Source: Mesorhabditis belari (lineage: Eukaryota; Nematoda; Chromadorea; Rhabditida; Rhabditidae). Taken from it: a stretch of DNA of 64,000 nucleotides. Positions 35,421 through 47,720 of the stretch are shown here, piece after piece. The translations under genes were made by a program, and so were the position numbers. The DNA lies in NCBI GenBank assembly GCA_958450365.1, contig CAUEEP010000917.1:1078001-1142000 (forward strand). The letters are read 5' to 3'. The notes beneath the pieces were generated by a model. That model made no database searches and was not told the DNA's origin. It saw only the letters and a list, made by a program, of their open reading frames with translations. Positions within the stretch are counted from its first letter, which is position 1. Every line of letters starts with the position of its first letter.

Positions 35421-36892
35421 TTTCAAATTACGTCAATTTCGACTTTTTAGCGCTTCAATTGCTAGTGTGCGCTCCAGGATAGAGAGTCTTTTTGAGAATT
35501 TTGAATTCGGATGATGCTTGACCGCATTTTGAGGGAGGGTTAGAATTTCGTCGGGCTGTCGGCTCGAATGGCCACATTTCGTTTTCACTGAATGGCTTTT
35601 TAACTGAATATTCGCTGATTTGTGTTTATTTTCTCATAATAATAGAATATTCAGCTGAGAAATTGAAAACCGAGAGACTCTGAATAATTCATTATTTTGT
35701 GTTTTTTCATTTTACTCGACTCGGAATTCCTAGAAACCACAATTTTCATAATTCAATCAAAAATGGATTTTTTTAAAGCGGAATCGCTCTAGTGAGTTCC
35801 AGGATGAAAGATTAATTTAACAAAATCTCTGAAAACTTTACGAATTTTAAAATTTTCGACCAGTCCTGATCCCGACTCTGACCAATTTCATTCAAATTTG
35901 TCAATTCAGAAAAATTTTTTGCTCATCAGCTGCTGTGCGTTCCAATATGAAAGTTTAGTTTAAGATTTTTAATTAAAGCCTAAAAAAAGACTTTTATTTT
36001 CGCTCAAACTCCTTTCGCGTCCTTTCGGTCCATCGCGGCTCGAAAACCCTGACCGCCATAAAACCAAAGAAAATTTAGAGTCTTCGTCAAAAGATTTCCT
36101 CTTCTATTGCCACCTTTTGAACACAATTAGCATAGGTCTGTAGAGTCTTTTCAAGGGAGAACAGAGGTGGGGAGCGTCAAGGCCAGCGTGCTCCCCATTC
36201 ACTCGAGACTCCTCCAAATGGCTCGACATGGGAAACACAGAGGCAAAGCGTTTCCCGTGCGTTCCAGGATGGTCAATTTTTCAATGAATTTCTTGATTTT
36301 TACTTTCCTGACTCTGAAAAACGTCCAATCTTGCTAGCTCGTTTCGACTTGATCAGATTCGATGAAAATTTGAAATTAAGACTCAAAATATTTTGAATGA
36401 CTTCCAGGATGGGGGAATTTACAAAAAAAGTACTTGATTTGTACTGTTCTGACTCTTAAAAACGTCCAATCTTTTTCTTTTTATGGTTGAGGGTAATTTC
36501 TCCAATTCCCCGGTTGACCCAAATATTCAAACGCCATTTTTCCGCTCATTCTGGAACGCACGACACACGGTTCTCCAAGAGTTTCCCAGAAAAAAAACAA
36601 AGAGCGCAAATTTTTTCACCCTCAACACCACCCGGTTGGGGACTGGGCAATTTGTGGTGTTGTTGACTGGGAAAACGCGGTCGAAAAGGGCTAAGGGGGC
36701 AATCCTGGATGGCATTCGGGCTTTTCCGCTCTTTAGCTTCTTTCTTGGACGCAATTTGATTACCCCATGATTACCATTCTATCGAATTTGGGCAACGTCG
36801 AACAAGGAGCTCAATAATGCCTTAAATCTTTCAACTCTTTCAATTCTTTCATTGAATATTCATTCTTAAGCTTTATTAAGCTTTATAAGCGT

Positions 36893-36960
36893 CCATTACG
36901 GCTAAGTGGCTAACGAGTTTGGTTACAAATCTAAGGGTCCTGGTTCGAGGCCGGTCAAGA
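36893..36960 (+). repeat. tRNA-derived (SINE-like) element
   Basis: ACGGCTAAGTGGCTAACGAG and CCTGGTTCGAGGCCGG. Related to the GTGGTTAGCGAG family at 17.8-27.3 kb. Followed by a T-rich tail. Confidence 0.5.
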
Positions 36961-37338
36961 AAATTTTTGAGTTTATTTTTGAGTTTTTGATTTTTTTTGA
37001 TTTTGTTCACCTAGCGTGACATCCAGGATTTTCATATTTAGCCGAGAAATTCTTTTATTTACTCGTTAGCCGATTATTTTCCATCAAACTCGTTACCCCG
37101 GCTTTTAATCCGCTTTTCTATGGTGAATCCGCATATTTTCGAAATCCGCATGAAATTATGGAACGCACAAAAGGTATTCAGTTAGCTAAAATGGAATAAA
37201 ATCTAAAAATTTCCTATGGTAATTTCTCTTTACAATTTTTAAATGCTAATTTTGTGCCTTTAAACGCTAATTTGGTCAATATATATGATTGTTCAAAATG
37301 ATTGTCAACACCACGAAATTTCTATCAGAACACCTCAT

Positions 37339-37633
37339 GTGCGCTCCAGATTGGCCGAAAGTTGGCAAAATTTTTGATTTTGATCTAAATTGAGCTCTGA
37401 GAGTTGACCAACTCTGACAGCCGGTTTTCAACAATTGTAAATTTGCAAATACTCATGAAATTTGAATTTATTTTTATTGAGTGCGCTCCAGATTGGCCGA
37501 AAAGCGGTAAAATTTTTGATTTTGATGAAAATTGAGCTCTAAAACTTGACCAACTCTGACAGTCGGTTTTCACCAATTTATAAATTACGATTAACCATAA
37601 AATTTGAGTTTAATTTTATCGAATGCACTCCAG
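37339..37633 (+). repeat. Tandem array, 142-bp unit
   Basis: Three units with CTCCAGATTG(G/C)CCGAAA and CAACTCTGACAG(C/T)CGG. Motifs 37339, 37481 and 37623 are exactly 142 bp apart; the last begins ATG instead of GTG. Confidence 0.9.
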
Positions 37634-39065
37634 ATTGCCCGAAAATCGGAAAAATTTTTGATTTCGATGAAAATAAAGCCTTGAAACGCGTTCAACTCTT
37701 TCACACAGTCGGAGAGTTTGTGAAATTTCGCTTTCTGACATCTGTCGACAAGGGGAAATCTCAGCGAAAGTCATAATTTCGATAAGTATTTCGCGGGGGA
37801 ATCGAAAAAGAATCCAAGAACTCAAGAATCCAAAAAGAAACGAGCAAAGTGTTTAGCCGCATAACAGCCTCTCGCAGATGCTGAGATCGACCGAATAAAA
37901 TCTTTCTTTATTGTTCTAGGCTCGATTTTCTTGCGCTGACATCGATTGTGACTTCCAGGATTTCGATTGGAAAACTTTTAAGTCAAATAACTCTTTGGGA
38001 TCTCTCGAAAAAACCTCCAATCTTTTTTTGAGCAAATCTTTTTTTGAAAAATTTCATCAAAACAGTACACCACTTTCCTATTGACGCTTGCTATGTTTCA
38101 GGGGATTTTATGATTTCCCCAGCTTATTACACTGACAGATGATTGAGTGCTCGAATTGAAGGACATAATCCCGGGGCTCTTTGCAAGGGAAAAGGATTTA
38201 CGGAGTAGTTGATTAATCACCGTTCACACCCAACAAAATATTGTCAACTGCATGAAATTTTCCCTAGAAAACCCCAATTGCGCTCCAGATCAACCAAAGA
38301 TTTCAAAAATTTTCGATTTTGATCAAAATTGAAGCTTAAAACTGGTTCAACTCTGACACTCGACTCGAAATTTTTAAATTTGGAAAATCCCTTAAAATTT
38401 GCATTTAATTTTATTGAGTGCGCTCCAGAACGGCTGAAAATTTATTTAAAAGTCGATTTTTGCAAATTGAGCACTTGAAAACAGTTCAATGAGTTTTTCG
38501 AAATAGGACTGCGATCATTTTTCGTCTCCATTTAACTTTTCAGAGTTTTCCCAAAAGAGATTTTTCGATCTGGAGCTCACAGCGGCTTTTTAGCAAGCTA
38601 TTTTTTTTAGAAAACTATTTTTTCAATTTCGGCAACACCTCAACTCCAATAAATTTCGCAATTAGGCCTGAGCGGCAATTGGTGGCAATAAAATTCGATT
38701 TCAGTCGATTTTCACTCATCCCGACGCACACCTGACACTTTGGCCGCGTTTTAAGCGAGGGTTTTAATTGAGGGTTTGAAGTTTTTGAGTCTCAGGTGCC
38801 TCTCGAGAATTTACAACCCCTTCCCACAAATATCCCCGCCTCAAACCCCACCCAATATCCCGTTTTACCTCACTCGACATCCCTAGTGACATCCAGCTTG
38901 GCCATTTTTCCGTTTCTTTCCGTTTTTCCGGCTTTTCGAGCGATCATTCGGTCGTTAGTCACCAATGAAATCGAGAAAACGAAAAATTTTCAACTTTTAT
39001 CTAAAATAATCGATTTTTTAGATAGAATGACTTCCAGATTGAACAAATAAAACTTTATCTTTCAG

Positions 39066-39153
39066 ACGAAACTCAGCGGCAAGCGACATTCTGAGTGAAG
39101 CCGAGCGGATGAGAGGACTGGCGGGATTGGGGCGAGATGGACGCCACGAGAAG
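39066..39153 (+). CDS. RAP1GAP: Rap1GAP upstream exon before GoLoco
   Basis: Acceptor TTATCTTTCAG precedes an 88-nt exon open in only one frame, reading NSAASDILSEAERMRGLAG and ending AAG. The next bases are GTCGGT, a non-standard donor, but the same AAG|GTCGG type ends the certain exon at 56,486, and this choice keeps the phase of the GoLoco exon. It must receive two bases from an upstream exon; the ORF at 27,591 can supply AG. No domain recognised in this piece. Confidence 0.65.
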
Positions 39154-39386
39154 GTCGGTGAACACAGATTTGAGGGATCTGGGTGTCACGGTAGACTCTG
39201 GTTTTGAAATGAAAGCCTAACGGCTACAGTAACCCGGTTACAGTTAGCTACAGTTAGCTACAGTAACCCTTGAAGTCTTATAAAGCCAACAATACCGTAG
39301 TTCGTATTTTAACGTCTACCGTAGCCGTCTACAGCCCTATAGTACTCCCTACAGTACTACAGCCATACAGTAACCGCTTTTTCTAG

Positions 39387-39467
39387 ACGAACGACTTCCT
39401 CTCTTTGCTGGAAAAGATGCAGAGTCAACGGTTGGACGAGCAACGCTGCGAGATGCCCGAAATACAT
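39387..39467 (+). CDS. RAP1GAP: Rap1GAP GoLoco-motif exon
   Basis: An 81-nt exon (acceptor TTTTTCTAG, donor CAT|GTGAGT) encodes DFLSLLEKMQSQRLDEQRC, matching the GoLoco/GPR motif that vertebrate Rap1GAP carries near its N-terminus and that binds GDP-bound G-alpha subunits. The exon starts and ends in phase 0, so it can splice directly to 51,374 or 52,485, which also start in phase 0. It cannot splice in phase to the acceptor at 49,880, so the GoLoco form and the form starting at 49,885 look like alternatives. Confidence 0.85.
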
Positions 39468-40935
39468 GTGAGTTCGAATTTTATGACAAATTTTATTTAC
39501 ATGACCTCCAGCTTAGCTAAATAGCTTTTGAAAATAATTGAATGTCAATGAAATAAAAGAGAAATCGTCTTAAACTGAAAACTCGGTCGGTGAAAAAATT
39601 TTTCAACTGAATATCGCGTTTTTCATTGTATTATTTTAAAGTGTGATATCCAGCTTAGGTAAATTCGTTTTTAAAAAGAATAACTTTCCAATAAAATATG
39701 CAAATTTTTTGAAAGAACCTGTTCACGTGAAAATTGTTCGGAGATTTTCAAATGAAAATTGCGCTTTTAAGTTTTTTATTTTTTTGTGTGCGCTCCAGAT
39801 TGTCGATTTCGGTGATCGCTTTTGCTTTTGTGTAAAGTTTTTGAGGGATTTTTTGACCGAACAAGTGTCGAGTCGATTTTCTCGATTTTGTCAATGTCAG
39901 AAATGATTGATTTTCTTGGATAAGCCAAAAATGCTTCAGAAATCAATAACTCTTCATTAAAAACGACCCTCTACAACCTCTACAACCTCTACAAACTCTA
40001 TCATCTCTTCCTAGCCAGAAATTTGCATCTAAAACTGTTAAATTGACACCGTTGGCAGGACTGGGCCTTTTTGAGCCGAACTCTCATGGTAGTTGAAATA
40101 TTTTCTGCGATTTTTGCCCATCCTGGCATGCACTAGGATGATTGGATGCAGAAAAACGATTTTATTTTTCCTTTTTTGCAAATCAACACTGCCACTAAAT
40201 CCCAACACTGACACCGAAAACCCAAAAATTTCTCCTAACTCAGAATTGTCGCGTTTTCTCTTCCGCAATCCCTTTAGTGACTTCCAGAATGTCCGAAATT
40301 ACACCAAAAAACCCAAATTTACATGAGAATTTCAGCTTAAAACGCGCCAGTCCGGGATTTTCAAGATTGACCGAAAAACCTTTTTTTCTATTTGATAAAA
40401 TTCGAAACGAAACGAATATTTCGCCATTCTGGGAGGCACATTTTCAAATGGGAGTCAAGAATTTCGAGAATTTCGAGATTTCGATGAAAAATCTCTAAAG
40501 CCATATGGCTTATGACAAGAGGAAATCTCTGAAAAGTGAGGGAAAAGTTGGAAAAGCTGGAAAAGCCGGGAAAAAGGCGAGAAAACGAAAAACAAGAGAG
40601 CAAAAAGGGAATCCCAATCCTGGGGAAAATTTCGGCTTTTCGTTTTTTCGAAAAATTTCCGGGCAACGACAGCTGATTTTTTCGAAGGGAAGATAGCGAA
40701 TTTGAAGCTTTTAACCAGGGTCATTGGCCTCAAAATGTCTAGTGAGTTCCAGATTTCCGAGAAAACTACTTACTTGGGCGCCTTTTCTTGCAAGATTTCT
40801 AAAATTTCGCCTAAAATCGTTATCTCTCGAAAATTCTCCGATTTTCTTTCCCAGCTCAACTTTTTTCTGAGCCAGCTATTCAAGCTGGAAGTCACGTAAC
40901 TCAAAAAATATTTCAGAACCTGAAAAACTAACAAA

Positions 40936-41020
40936 TTTCCGGTGGCGCAGTGGTTAGTGGGCTTGGTTACGAGGCGAGTGGGGGTCAAAGGGCGGACGAG
41001 TTCGATCCCGGGTGGCGTCA
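40936..41020 (+). repeat. tRNA-derived element, left arm
   Basis: GGTGGCGCAGTGGTTAGTGG then CGAGTTCGATCCCGGGTGG. Best of the tRNA-like sequences for boxes A and B, but the acceptor stem does not close. Confidence 0.55.
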
Positions 41021-41437
41021 AATCATTTGCATTTTTTTTGTTTTTTAAGTCAAATTTGATTGGAAACAATTTGGCTAAAGAAATATTATAAAATGGAATG
41101 TTCTGAGCCGTTCTTGTAAGAGAAAATGCTTGACTTTTCCGTGTTTTTCCCGAAGAAAAGTGTCTATTATAGAGTTCATTTCCCTTTTTCCCCTTAGATA
41201 ACAAATAACAGTTTCCCCTTTCCATAAGGACTCTCTTTTATGTGAATTGGTGAATCTCAAGTGGTCATTCTTCTCATTTTTCATTCATTCAAGTCACTTT
41301 TTTGATGAGACAAGAGAAGAGAACTCATTTTTTAATATTAAAAAGTTTTCTGGCGTTCAAAAGTTTGATATCTTTAGTGTTCTTTTAATATTTTCCATTT
41401 TTATCGCTTAAAAACAAAGATAAAAAAATTTTTGGCG

Positions 41438-41518
41438 CTGGCCGGGATCGAACTCGCCCGCCCTTTGGGACCCACTCGTCTTGTAGCCAAGCCCACTAAC
41501 CACTGCGCCACCGGAAAT
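41438..41518 (-). repeat. tRNA-derived element, right arm
   Basis: Inverted copy of 40,936-41,020 (minus strand GGTGGCGCAGTGGTTAGTGG, GAGTTCGATCCCGGCC) with several substitutions in the middle, so the two arms have been diverging for some time. Confidence 0.55.
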
Positions 41519-42735
41519 TTGTTAGTTTTTCAGGTTCTGAAATATTTTTTGAATTACATGACTTCCAGATTGGATATCTAGATTGGAAAATGATTGCTTT
41601 TTCAAAGAAAATCGCGAAATTTTTGAGACTTCAGCTTTCAAGGTGCAAAGTTTCTTTAATTTCTCTGTGCTCAATCGCCAAAAAACTCTTTCTTTTTTGA
41701 AACTTTGATTGCTAAAAGCTTTTGTTTGTTTGTTTTTCTGTTTGTTTTTCGCGCTTTTTGGTAGAAGAGGAGTTTGAGTGAATTTGCGAAAAAATCGAAT
41801 GGATTTCAAAAAAAATTTCAATGCCAGACTCGAAGCTGGAGTGCACTGCGTAGAAATCTCAAAAAAAGAAAGTCAAATCTCAATTTTTAAGACCCCCAAA
41901 AATTCCCGATTCTAGTGCACCAGGTTTGGTTCGTTTCTAGGTGACTAGACATAAATTTGAATTGTTCAAGATTCGATCTGGATGTCACGCTGCTTTTTGG
42001 AGTCGTTAGTTGGGTGGAAAGTTAGAAATTTCAATTTTCACTTTTAATTTCAATGTCGATTCAATTACCCATCAAAAACAGAGATCTAGAAAGGGGTGAA
42101 AAGGGCAGGAAAAGCAGGAAAAGCAGGAAAAGCCATCCTGGGGCATTTAGAGGGAGTCTGGGGCACGGGAAGGGCAGGGGGAAGGGGAGGGAAGGCAAAT
42201 CGAATTCCTCTCTCACTCTTCGACACTCCAAATTTTTCACATTTTTCATTTTGATAATTTCATTAAATTTTTTTTTCCAAACTCTTTCGTGACATCCAGA
42301 ATGGAGGATTTCGTTAAAAAACTTTTTCGAAATTTGTCAAATTTTCAAGCAATTATCGAGATCTCGATTTTTCGATTTTTTTGAAGTTTCACGATTTCCA
42401 AATTTCCAAACAGCTGTACTGACTTCCAGATCGGTCAAATTTCAAATTAAATTCAAACTTTTTACAGTAAAATTTGCAAAAATTTAGGTAAACTCCGAGT
42501 TTTTCTATTTTTTGTGCTTAAAAACGGCTATCCCGGAACTTATCCAGAGGTTAACCCTCGTTTCTATCAGTTCTATCTGTGTAATCAAATAATCAAATAA
42601 TCGCGGGACCTGTAGAAAGACTCGGTGTCACCGCACAGCTGATCCGCTTTATTTGATGTCGCGTGGTGTCTTGTCCCCGGATTTTACCCCGGAAAATCGG
42701 GTTTCTCGGGAAATCGCCTGAGAAAATTGTGCATT

Positions 42736-43028
42736 CTGGAGCGCACAGCGTCATTTGGCATCGCTACTTTTCTCGATTTTTGAATTTTTAGCATTACCGT
42801 ATCCTGGTCCGTCTACAGTAATCCAAGGTCCCAAATTTGCATATATTCCCTAATTTTATGTTACCAAAAGCTCTTGTGACTTCCAGGATTCAGTTTTACA
42901 GTATTATTTTAACCCTGGGACCCTGGCGGGCTAAGAAATCCGGGTCCGTAAAAGTTACGTAGATAAAAATTTGCATATATCTACTTATCTATAATTTTTA
43001 GGTTAGCAAAGACTGCTGTGCCTTCCAG
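42736..43028. repeat. Diverged tandem units, 140/142-bp spacing
   Basis: Motifs at 42736, 42876 and 43018; the last two share TTTAACCCTGGG(A/G)(C/T)CC and GCTAAGA downstream. Shows a tandem pair next to an unrelated unit with the same spacing. Confidence 0.8.
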
Positions 43029-44519
43029 GATTTAGGTTTACAGTGTTATTTTAACCCTGGGGTCCTTGCCGGCTAAGATATTTTAGAGCCTACGCCTAAA
43101 GTACGTTACGCTACTTGCCTAAAATTTGCATAAATCTCTCTTTTCAATGCAAATAGCGCTCCAGTGCACTCGATTGTCTCAAGGGCATTCGCTTGTTTTT
43201 ACGAAAGTTGCCGTGTTTCGAGGCCATGGGGTTGATCTGAAAATCGGCCGGCTTAGCTCAGCAGTGTCTACAATTTATATGCTCTGCCTACAATTTTAGC
43301 TTTCCTAACTTCCCTGTGCCCTCCATAGTCTCGATTTTATTCAAAAAACCCCTCGACAAACATCTCCATTGTCGCCATTTTCTCTCAAACTCTTTCAAGA
43401 CATAAATATTTTTTTTGAGCTCGTAATGCGCATTCAGCACTTGTTCAGTCGCTTGTGTGACATCCAAAATAAAGAAAAACGGAAACGGAAAAGCGAAAAA
43501 GCTCATTTCTCTTGTTTAACTTGCCCATAATTCTCGAGGTACTGCTCCATTGCTCTTCTTTTTATTTTTTCAATATCTTTCTTGATTAAAAGCTTCTGTG
43601 CGTTCCAGGATCTCGATTTTGCGGCGTAAAAATTCAAGAAATCGATTTAGCACAGAGATATTTGAGGGAAGTCGTTTAGCTTAAAGAATCAGCCATTAAG
43701 CCGTTTTTAGACTCTTTTTTTCTAACAAAATCGCAATCCTGGAATGCACGGGGGGTTTTGGTTGAAAAAATTCTCGAAAAATCCTTGTTTCTCAAATATT
43801 TGCTATTTGCTCAATTTGCATTTATCCCTGGGCAAGGCTCGTCCAGGTCACTCGAAAAAAACGATGACCAGCGCTGTAAATTTTGTGCGCAATACTTTCT
43901 GTGCGTGCCAGGATAGCCATTTTGTATATTTATTTTTCCGAAAAAGTCAGATTTGTGCAAAAAAAGTCGATGAACCTGTTCATCAACTTTTTCAATTTCT
44001 CAAAATTCGATTTTTCTTTTCGAAAACAACTCCATTCTGCTCTATGCACTCCAGCTTGAGCGTTTTAATTCAAAAATTTTATCTTCATCATAATATTTTG
44101 CGAGAAAACGGCGTCAGTCGAAAAGCCGATAGCTGGGTATAGAAAATCGTTACAGCTCGCCAAAAAAACTAGTCCAGACTACTCGATGCGCTCCAGCGTT
44201 GACCATTGTTCATTTATTTCTCTCAAAGCTAGCCACTAGTGGGGTTAAAATCCACCAGTCCCGTATTTCTCGAGCGATTCGAGTCGAAAACCCGCTCAAT
44301 TAGCGTGCACTCACTTTTCGGATTTTTGCAATCGGCTAGCTGGAGGTCAGCACGGGTTTTCGGGGGTTTTTCTAAACAAAATTTCAAGATTTCAAAAATA
44401 TTGCCCCATTGGCTGAGTAGCTCTCGATATCTTCTCCTCTTGTGGCTCGTTTGGAAAAGCAAAATTATTTTCGGTGATCCTGGAACGCACGACAGCTAAT
44501 TTCAGGCTTAAAATTGAGA

Positions 44520-44880
44520 TCTACAACGTTTAACTTTAAATGGAAATTTTATCTCTAAATTTGCATAGAAAAATTAGCATTTAAAAATTAACAAAATGAA
44601 ATTAGCATTTAAAAATTAAAACTCGAATTTGCATTTAAAAATTAGCAAACCCAAATTAGCATTTAAAAATTAACAAAACGGAATTAGCACTTAAAATTAG
44701 CAGACTCAAATTAGCATTTAAAAATTAACAAAATTAAATTAGCATTTAAAAATTAGCAAAACAAAATTAGCATTTAAAAATTAAAATTTTAAAAAACCCA
44801 AATTAGCATTTAAAAATTACCAAACCAAATTAGCATTTAAAATTAGCAACCCCAAATTTGCATTTAAACAAGCAAAAGCC
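44520..44880 (+). repeat. AT-rich AAATTAGCATTTAAAAATTA array
   Basis: About twelve copies of a unit of about 27 bp built on TTAGCATTTAAAAATTA. It fills a triple-length gap (44480 to 44896) of the phased motif, so it may be an expansion that replaced two slots. Confidence 0.85.
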
Positions 44881-45743
44881 GGTGGCAAATTAGCGTGTGC
44901 GTGCCAGGATCGCCGAAACGGCACCTCTTTTCGCTTAGAGGGGTTTTGGATTGGCGGATATGAGTGAGATCTCTCACCTGCACCTGCCAGCCTCCAAAAC
45001 CCTCAAGTCTATTGAAGGGTTTTGGAGCACCGGCTGACTAGTGCATAATTACTTGTGACTTCCAATTCGCCGATCCGCGCAAGTCGCATTGCATTCATGC
45101 GTCGCTGGGAGTCCTTGAAATGGTCACCATTGAAAAGAGTTGAACAACTCTGGGAAGATTTTCGATGATTTGAAGAAGCGCCGTAATTTCTTCGAAAAGA
45201 AACTTTCTTAATTGGAGCTCATTGGGGGTTTTTGGTTTTACGGATTTGTTTATTTTAGCTATTTTAGCTTTCTCATCGATTTCCTTTTTTGTATGTTTTG
45301 TCTTGGGGAATTCGGGATCAGATTGAGAGAAGAGAAATCAGAAATACGGAAATGGAATTGGCAAATCGGCCGACCTGGAAGGCATTTTTGATTTGTGGAA
45401 AGGAATTAACTTTATAAGTGCAAATTTCGTTTTCGGTCACGGTCAGAGTCGACCCTGATCCTGACCGAAAAACTCGAAAAACCTAGAAGATCATCTTTTT
45501 TGAAACTAATTTCAAATGAATTTAGCATGACATCCAGCATTAGCTTTACTATAGTTTTTTATCCAGCCAATCGACCCTAGAGGCTTTATTTCAAGCCGAC
45601 TCTGTTTCAAGTCCGGATAGCTCGAAAAATTTTGTTTTTATCACGATTTCATTGCGTCGTTGCCTCCTGTGACATCCAGGATTCATCATTTTTTCATTTT
45701 TATTCAGCTATTTGATCTCGTTCGCTTTATTTTCTCTCAAAAT

Positions 45744-45830
45744 CTTCATGAAGCTGAGTGGGCTGGGTGAGCTGGGTGGTTGGGGGTTGGGCTGGGTGGT
45801 TGGGTGGTTGGGGGTGGTTGGATTGTTCAA
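45744..45830 (+). repeat. G-rich GGGTGGTTGG tract
   Basis: Repeats of GCTGGGTGG and GGTTGGGGG. Runs of three or more G on one strand could allow quadruplex folding; this is inference only. Confidence 0.7.
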
Positions 45831-45984
45831 CTGCATCCTAAAAATGAATTGGGATGGGTTTTTGTGTGTGTATGTGTGTGCAAACACTCATCCAAATTCA
45901 TCGAGCGGGCAAAGCTTATTCAAATTTCACTTTTTCTATTTTTCTGTTTTTTTAAAGGATTTAAATCTCAAATAAATCAAAATG

Positions 45985-46240
45985 AGTCATAAAATTTTCA
46001 ATGCAAATTTTTTGGAAATTTGAAATTTAAATTTTTTTGAAAATTTAAAATGCTAATTTTTCGTAAATTTTAAAAACGAATTTATAAAAAATTTGAAATG
46101 CTAATTTTTTTGAAAATTTTAAATGCAAATCTTTTGAAAATTTTAAATGCTAATTTTTGCGAATTTTAAATGCTAATTTTTATTATGAAAATTTTAAATG
46201 CTAATTTTTTGAAAATTTTTATTTTCATTTTGCTTTGTGC
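45985..46240 (+). repeat. AT-rich TTTTAAATGCTAATTTTT array
   Basis: Seven or so copies of TTTTAAATGCTAATTTTT, reverse-complement type of the 44.5-kb array. A related block is at 48,075-48,240. Confidence 0.8.
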
Positions 46241-46654
46241 ACTCCAGATAGCCGAAATTTACTTTTGAAAAATTTTTTTTTACAAAAATTTCTCAACATT
46301 TTCCCATGAACACAAATCTCTTGGAAACCAAATTTTTAAATTTTCCCCTTATCGCCTAAATATTGAAAGCATTGCACTGTGTGACTTCCAGAACTCGCAA
46401 ATTTCTTATTTCTTTTCGATTTCTGACATCGCAACACAGCTGATTATGCGAGTGAGCATATTTTGGGAAAAAGAGAGGTAAAGAGAGTTCTTTTTTGATG
46501 AATGAAAGAAAAGAAATGAATGTCAATCCACTCTGCTCACTAATAAACCCGAAAAATCGCGAAAAGAAACCCTTTTCTTTGCCTTTTTGAATCAGATTTC
46601 TGGAAAAATTGATAATCCAAATCAAATAAATCACAAATTTCCGTTATTCAAAAT

Positions 46655-46930
46655 CCGTTTTCGAGGTTGTTCGAGTGGAGCTCGATATTTCGCCAAGCTT
46701 ACACCCAACTTCTATTTTCTTTCTTTCATTGCTCAATCTGGCACTCACATGAGCCATTCGAAAGTTTTTGACCGAATCCGATAGCTTTTAAAAACAAGCC
46801 ATACTACTGGTCGGAGCTGAGCTCAATATCTCGCAAATCCTACACCCGACTTCTATTTTCTGTCTTTCATTGCTCAATCTGGAACTCACATGAGCCATTC
46901 AAAAGTTTTTGACCGAATCCGATAGCTTTT
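46655..46930 (-). repeat. Tandem duplication with motif variants
   Basis: Two units with GACTTCTATTTTCT(T/G)TCTTTC and ATTGCTCAATCTGG; motifs are CTGGCACTCAC and CTGGAACTCAC, about 140 bp apart. Confidence 0.8.
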
Positions 46931-47452
46931 CGGGAATTGAGGAAATCTCAGTGTTGCAAAAAGTTGAAACTTTCTTTTTTCCGAATCCGATCGATCTTTG
47001 TTGCTTGATAAGCGCTGTGACATCCATCGTGCCCGATCGCGTTCTTCTTTTGTGAATCCGATGATTGGCGGTGGTTAATTACCCGGTGTATCGAACCACC
47101 ATTCCCCCTTTCCGCCCATCCATCCACCTGTTATTCCCCATGCCCATTCAAAAACGCGAAAAAGAACGGCGCTCTCTTTTTTTCGTTTTCCTGAATGGAA
47201 AGGCCTCATTTTTGCGATTCAGCAAAAAAAAAGAAAACTCATTTCAAGGCCATTTTGAGTATTTAAATGTAAATTTCGAATCATTAGGGACCTGGTGCAC
47301 TGAATTTTAAAATTCTCGCAAATCTGGCTAATTGATTATTCGCTGTGCGCTCCAGCTTGCCCAAAAAATCCTCTATCCAAGCTGGAGCTTAATTTTTAAT
47401 CGAAAAAATCCCTCCAGCTCTGTTCACCGATTTCACTTTCGTAAAGTGTGAT

Positions 47453-47720
47453 TTTTCTTTCGCTTAAACGCTCGCCATCTGGCGCAGTGCGTTCCAGCTT
47501 GCGCAACAAGACGAATTTCGTTGCCGCTTTTCCCTGTATTTGCTCGGAAATCGTAGCCAACTCGATCGAGAGGAGTCATTTTCGCTCAAACGCTCGCCAT
47601 CTGGCGCAGTGCGTTCCAGCTTGCGCAGTGCGTTCCAGCTTGCACAACAAGACGAATTTCGTTGCCGCTTTTCCCTGTATGTGCTCGAAAATCGTAGCCA
47701 ACTCGATCGAGAGGAGTCAT
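47453..47720 (+). repeat. Tandem duplication with twin motif
   Basis: Two units with CGCTCGCCATCTGGCGCAGT and AACTCGATCGAGAGGAGTCA. In the second unit a 19-bp piece is doubled, so two GTGCGTTCCAG motifs stand 19 bp apart, the only such close pair I noticed. Confidence 0.85.

Larger units (their letters stand above)
28418..39065. other. Noncoding stretch, motif-phased
   Basis: No convincing exon seen. Holds phased motifs (28434 and 28576 immediately after the proposed exon), a telomere-like tract, a CCCTACCCCA minisatellite, dispersed duplications, two tRNA-derived repeats and AT-rich arrays. Probably one long intron if the 27,591 exon belongs to Rap1GAP. Confidence 0.6.
40885..41568. mobile_element. 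Foldback with tRNA-like arms and motif tips
   Basis: The left arm (CTGGAAGTCAC motif, AAAAAATATTTCAGAACCTG, CCGGTGGCGCAGTGGTTAG, to about 41,020) recurs inverted at about 41,438-41,568, ending in the motif form ATGACTTCCAG. Each arm of about 135 bp contains a full tRNA-like sequence. The spacer of about 420 bp has no motif. No transposase. It may be a foldback element or an inverted duplication of one motif plus tRNA segment. Confidence 0.75.
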
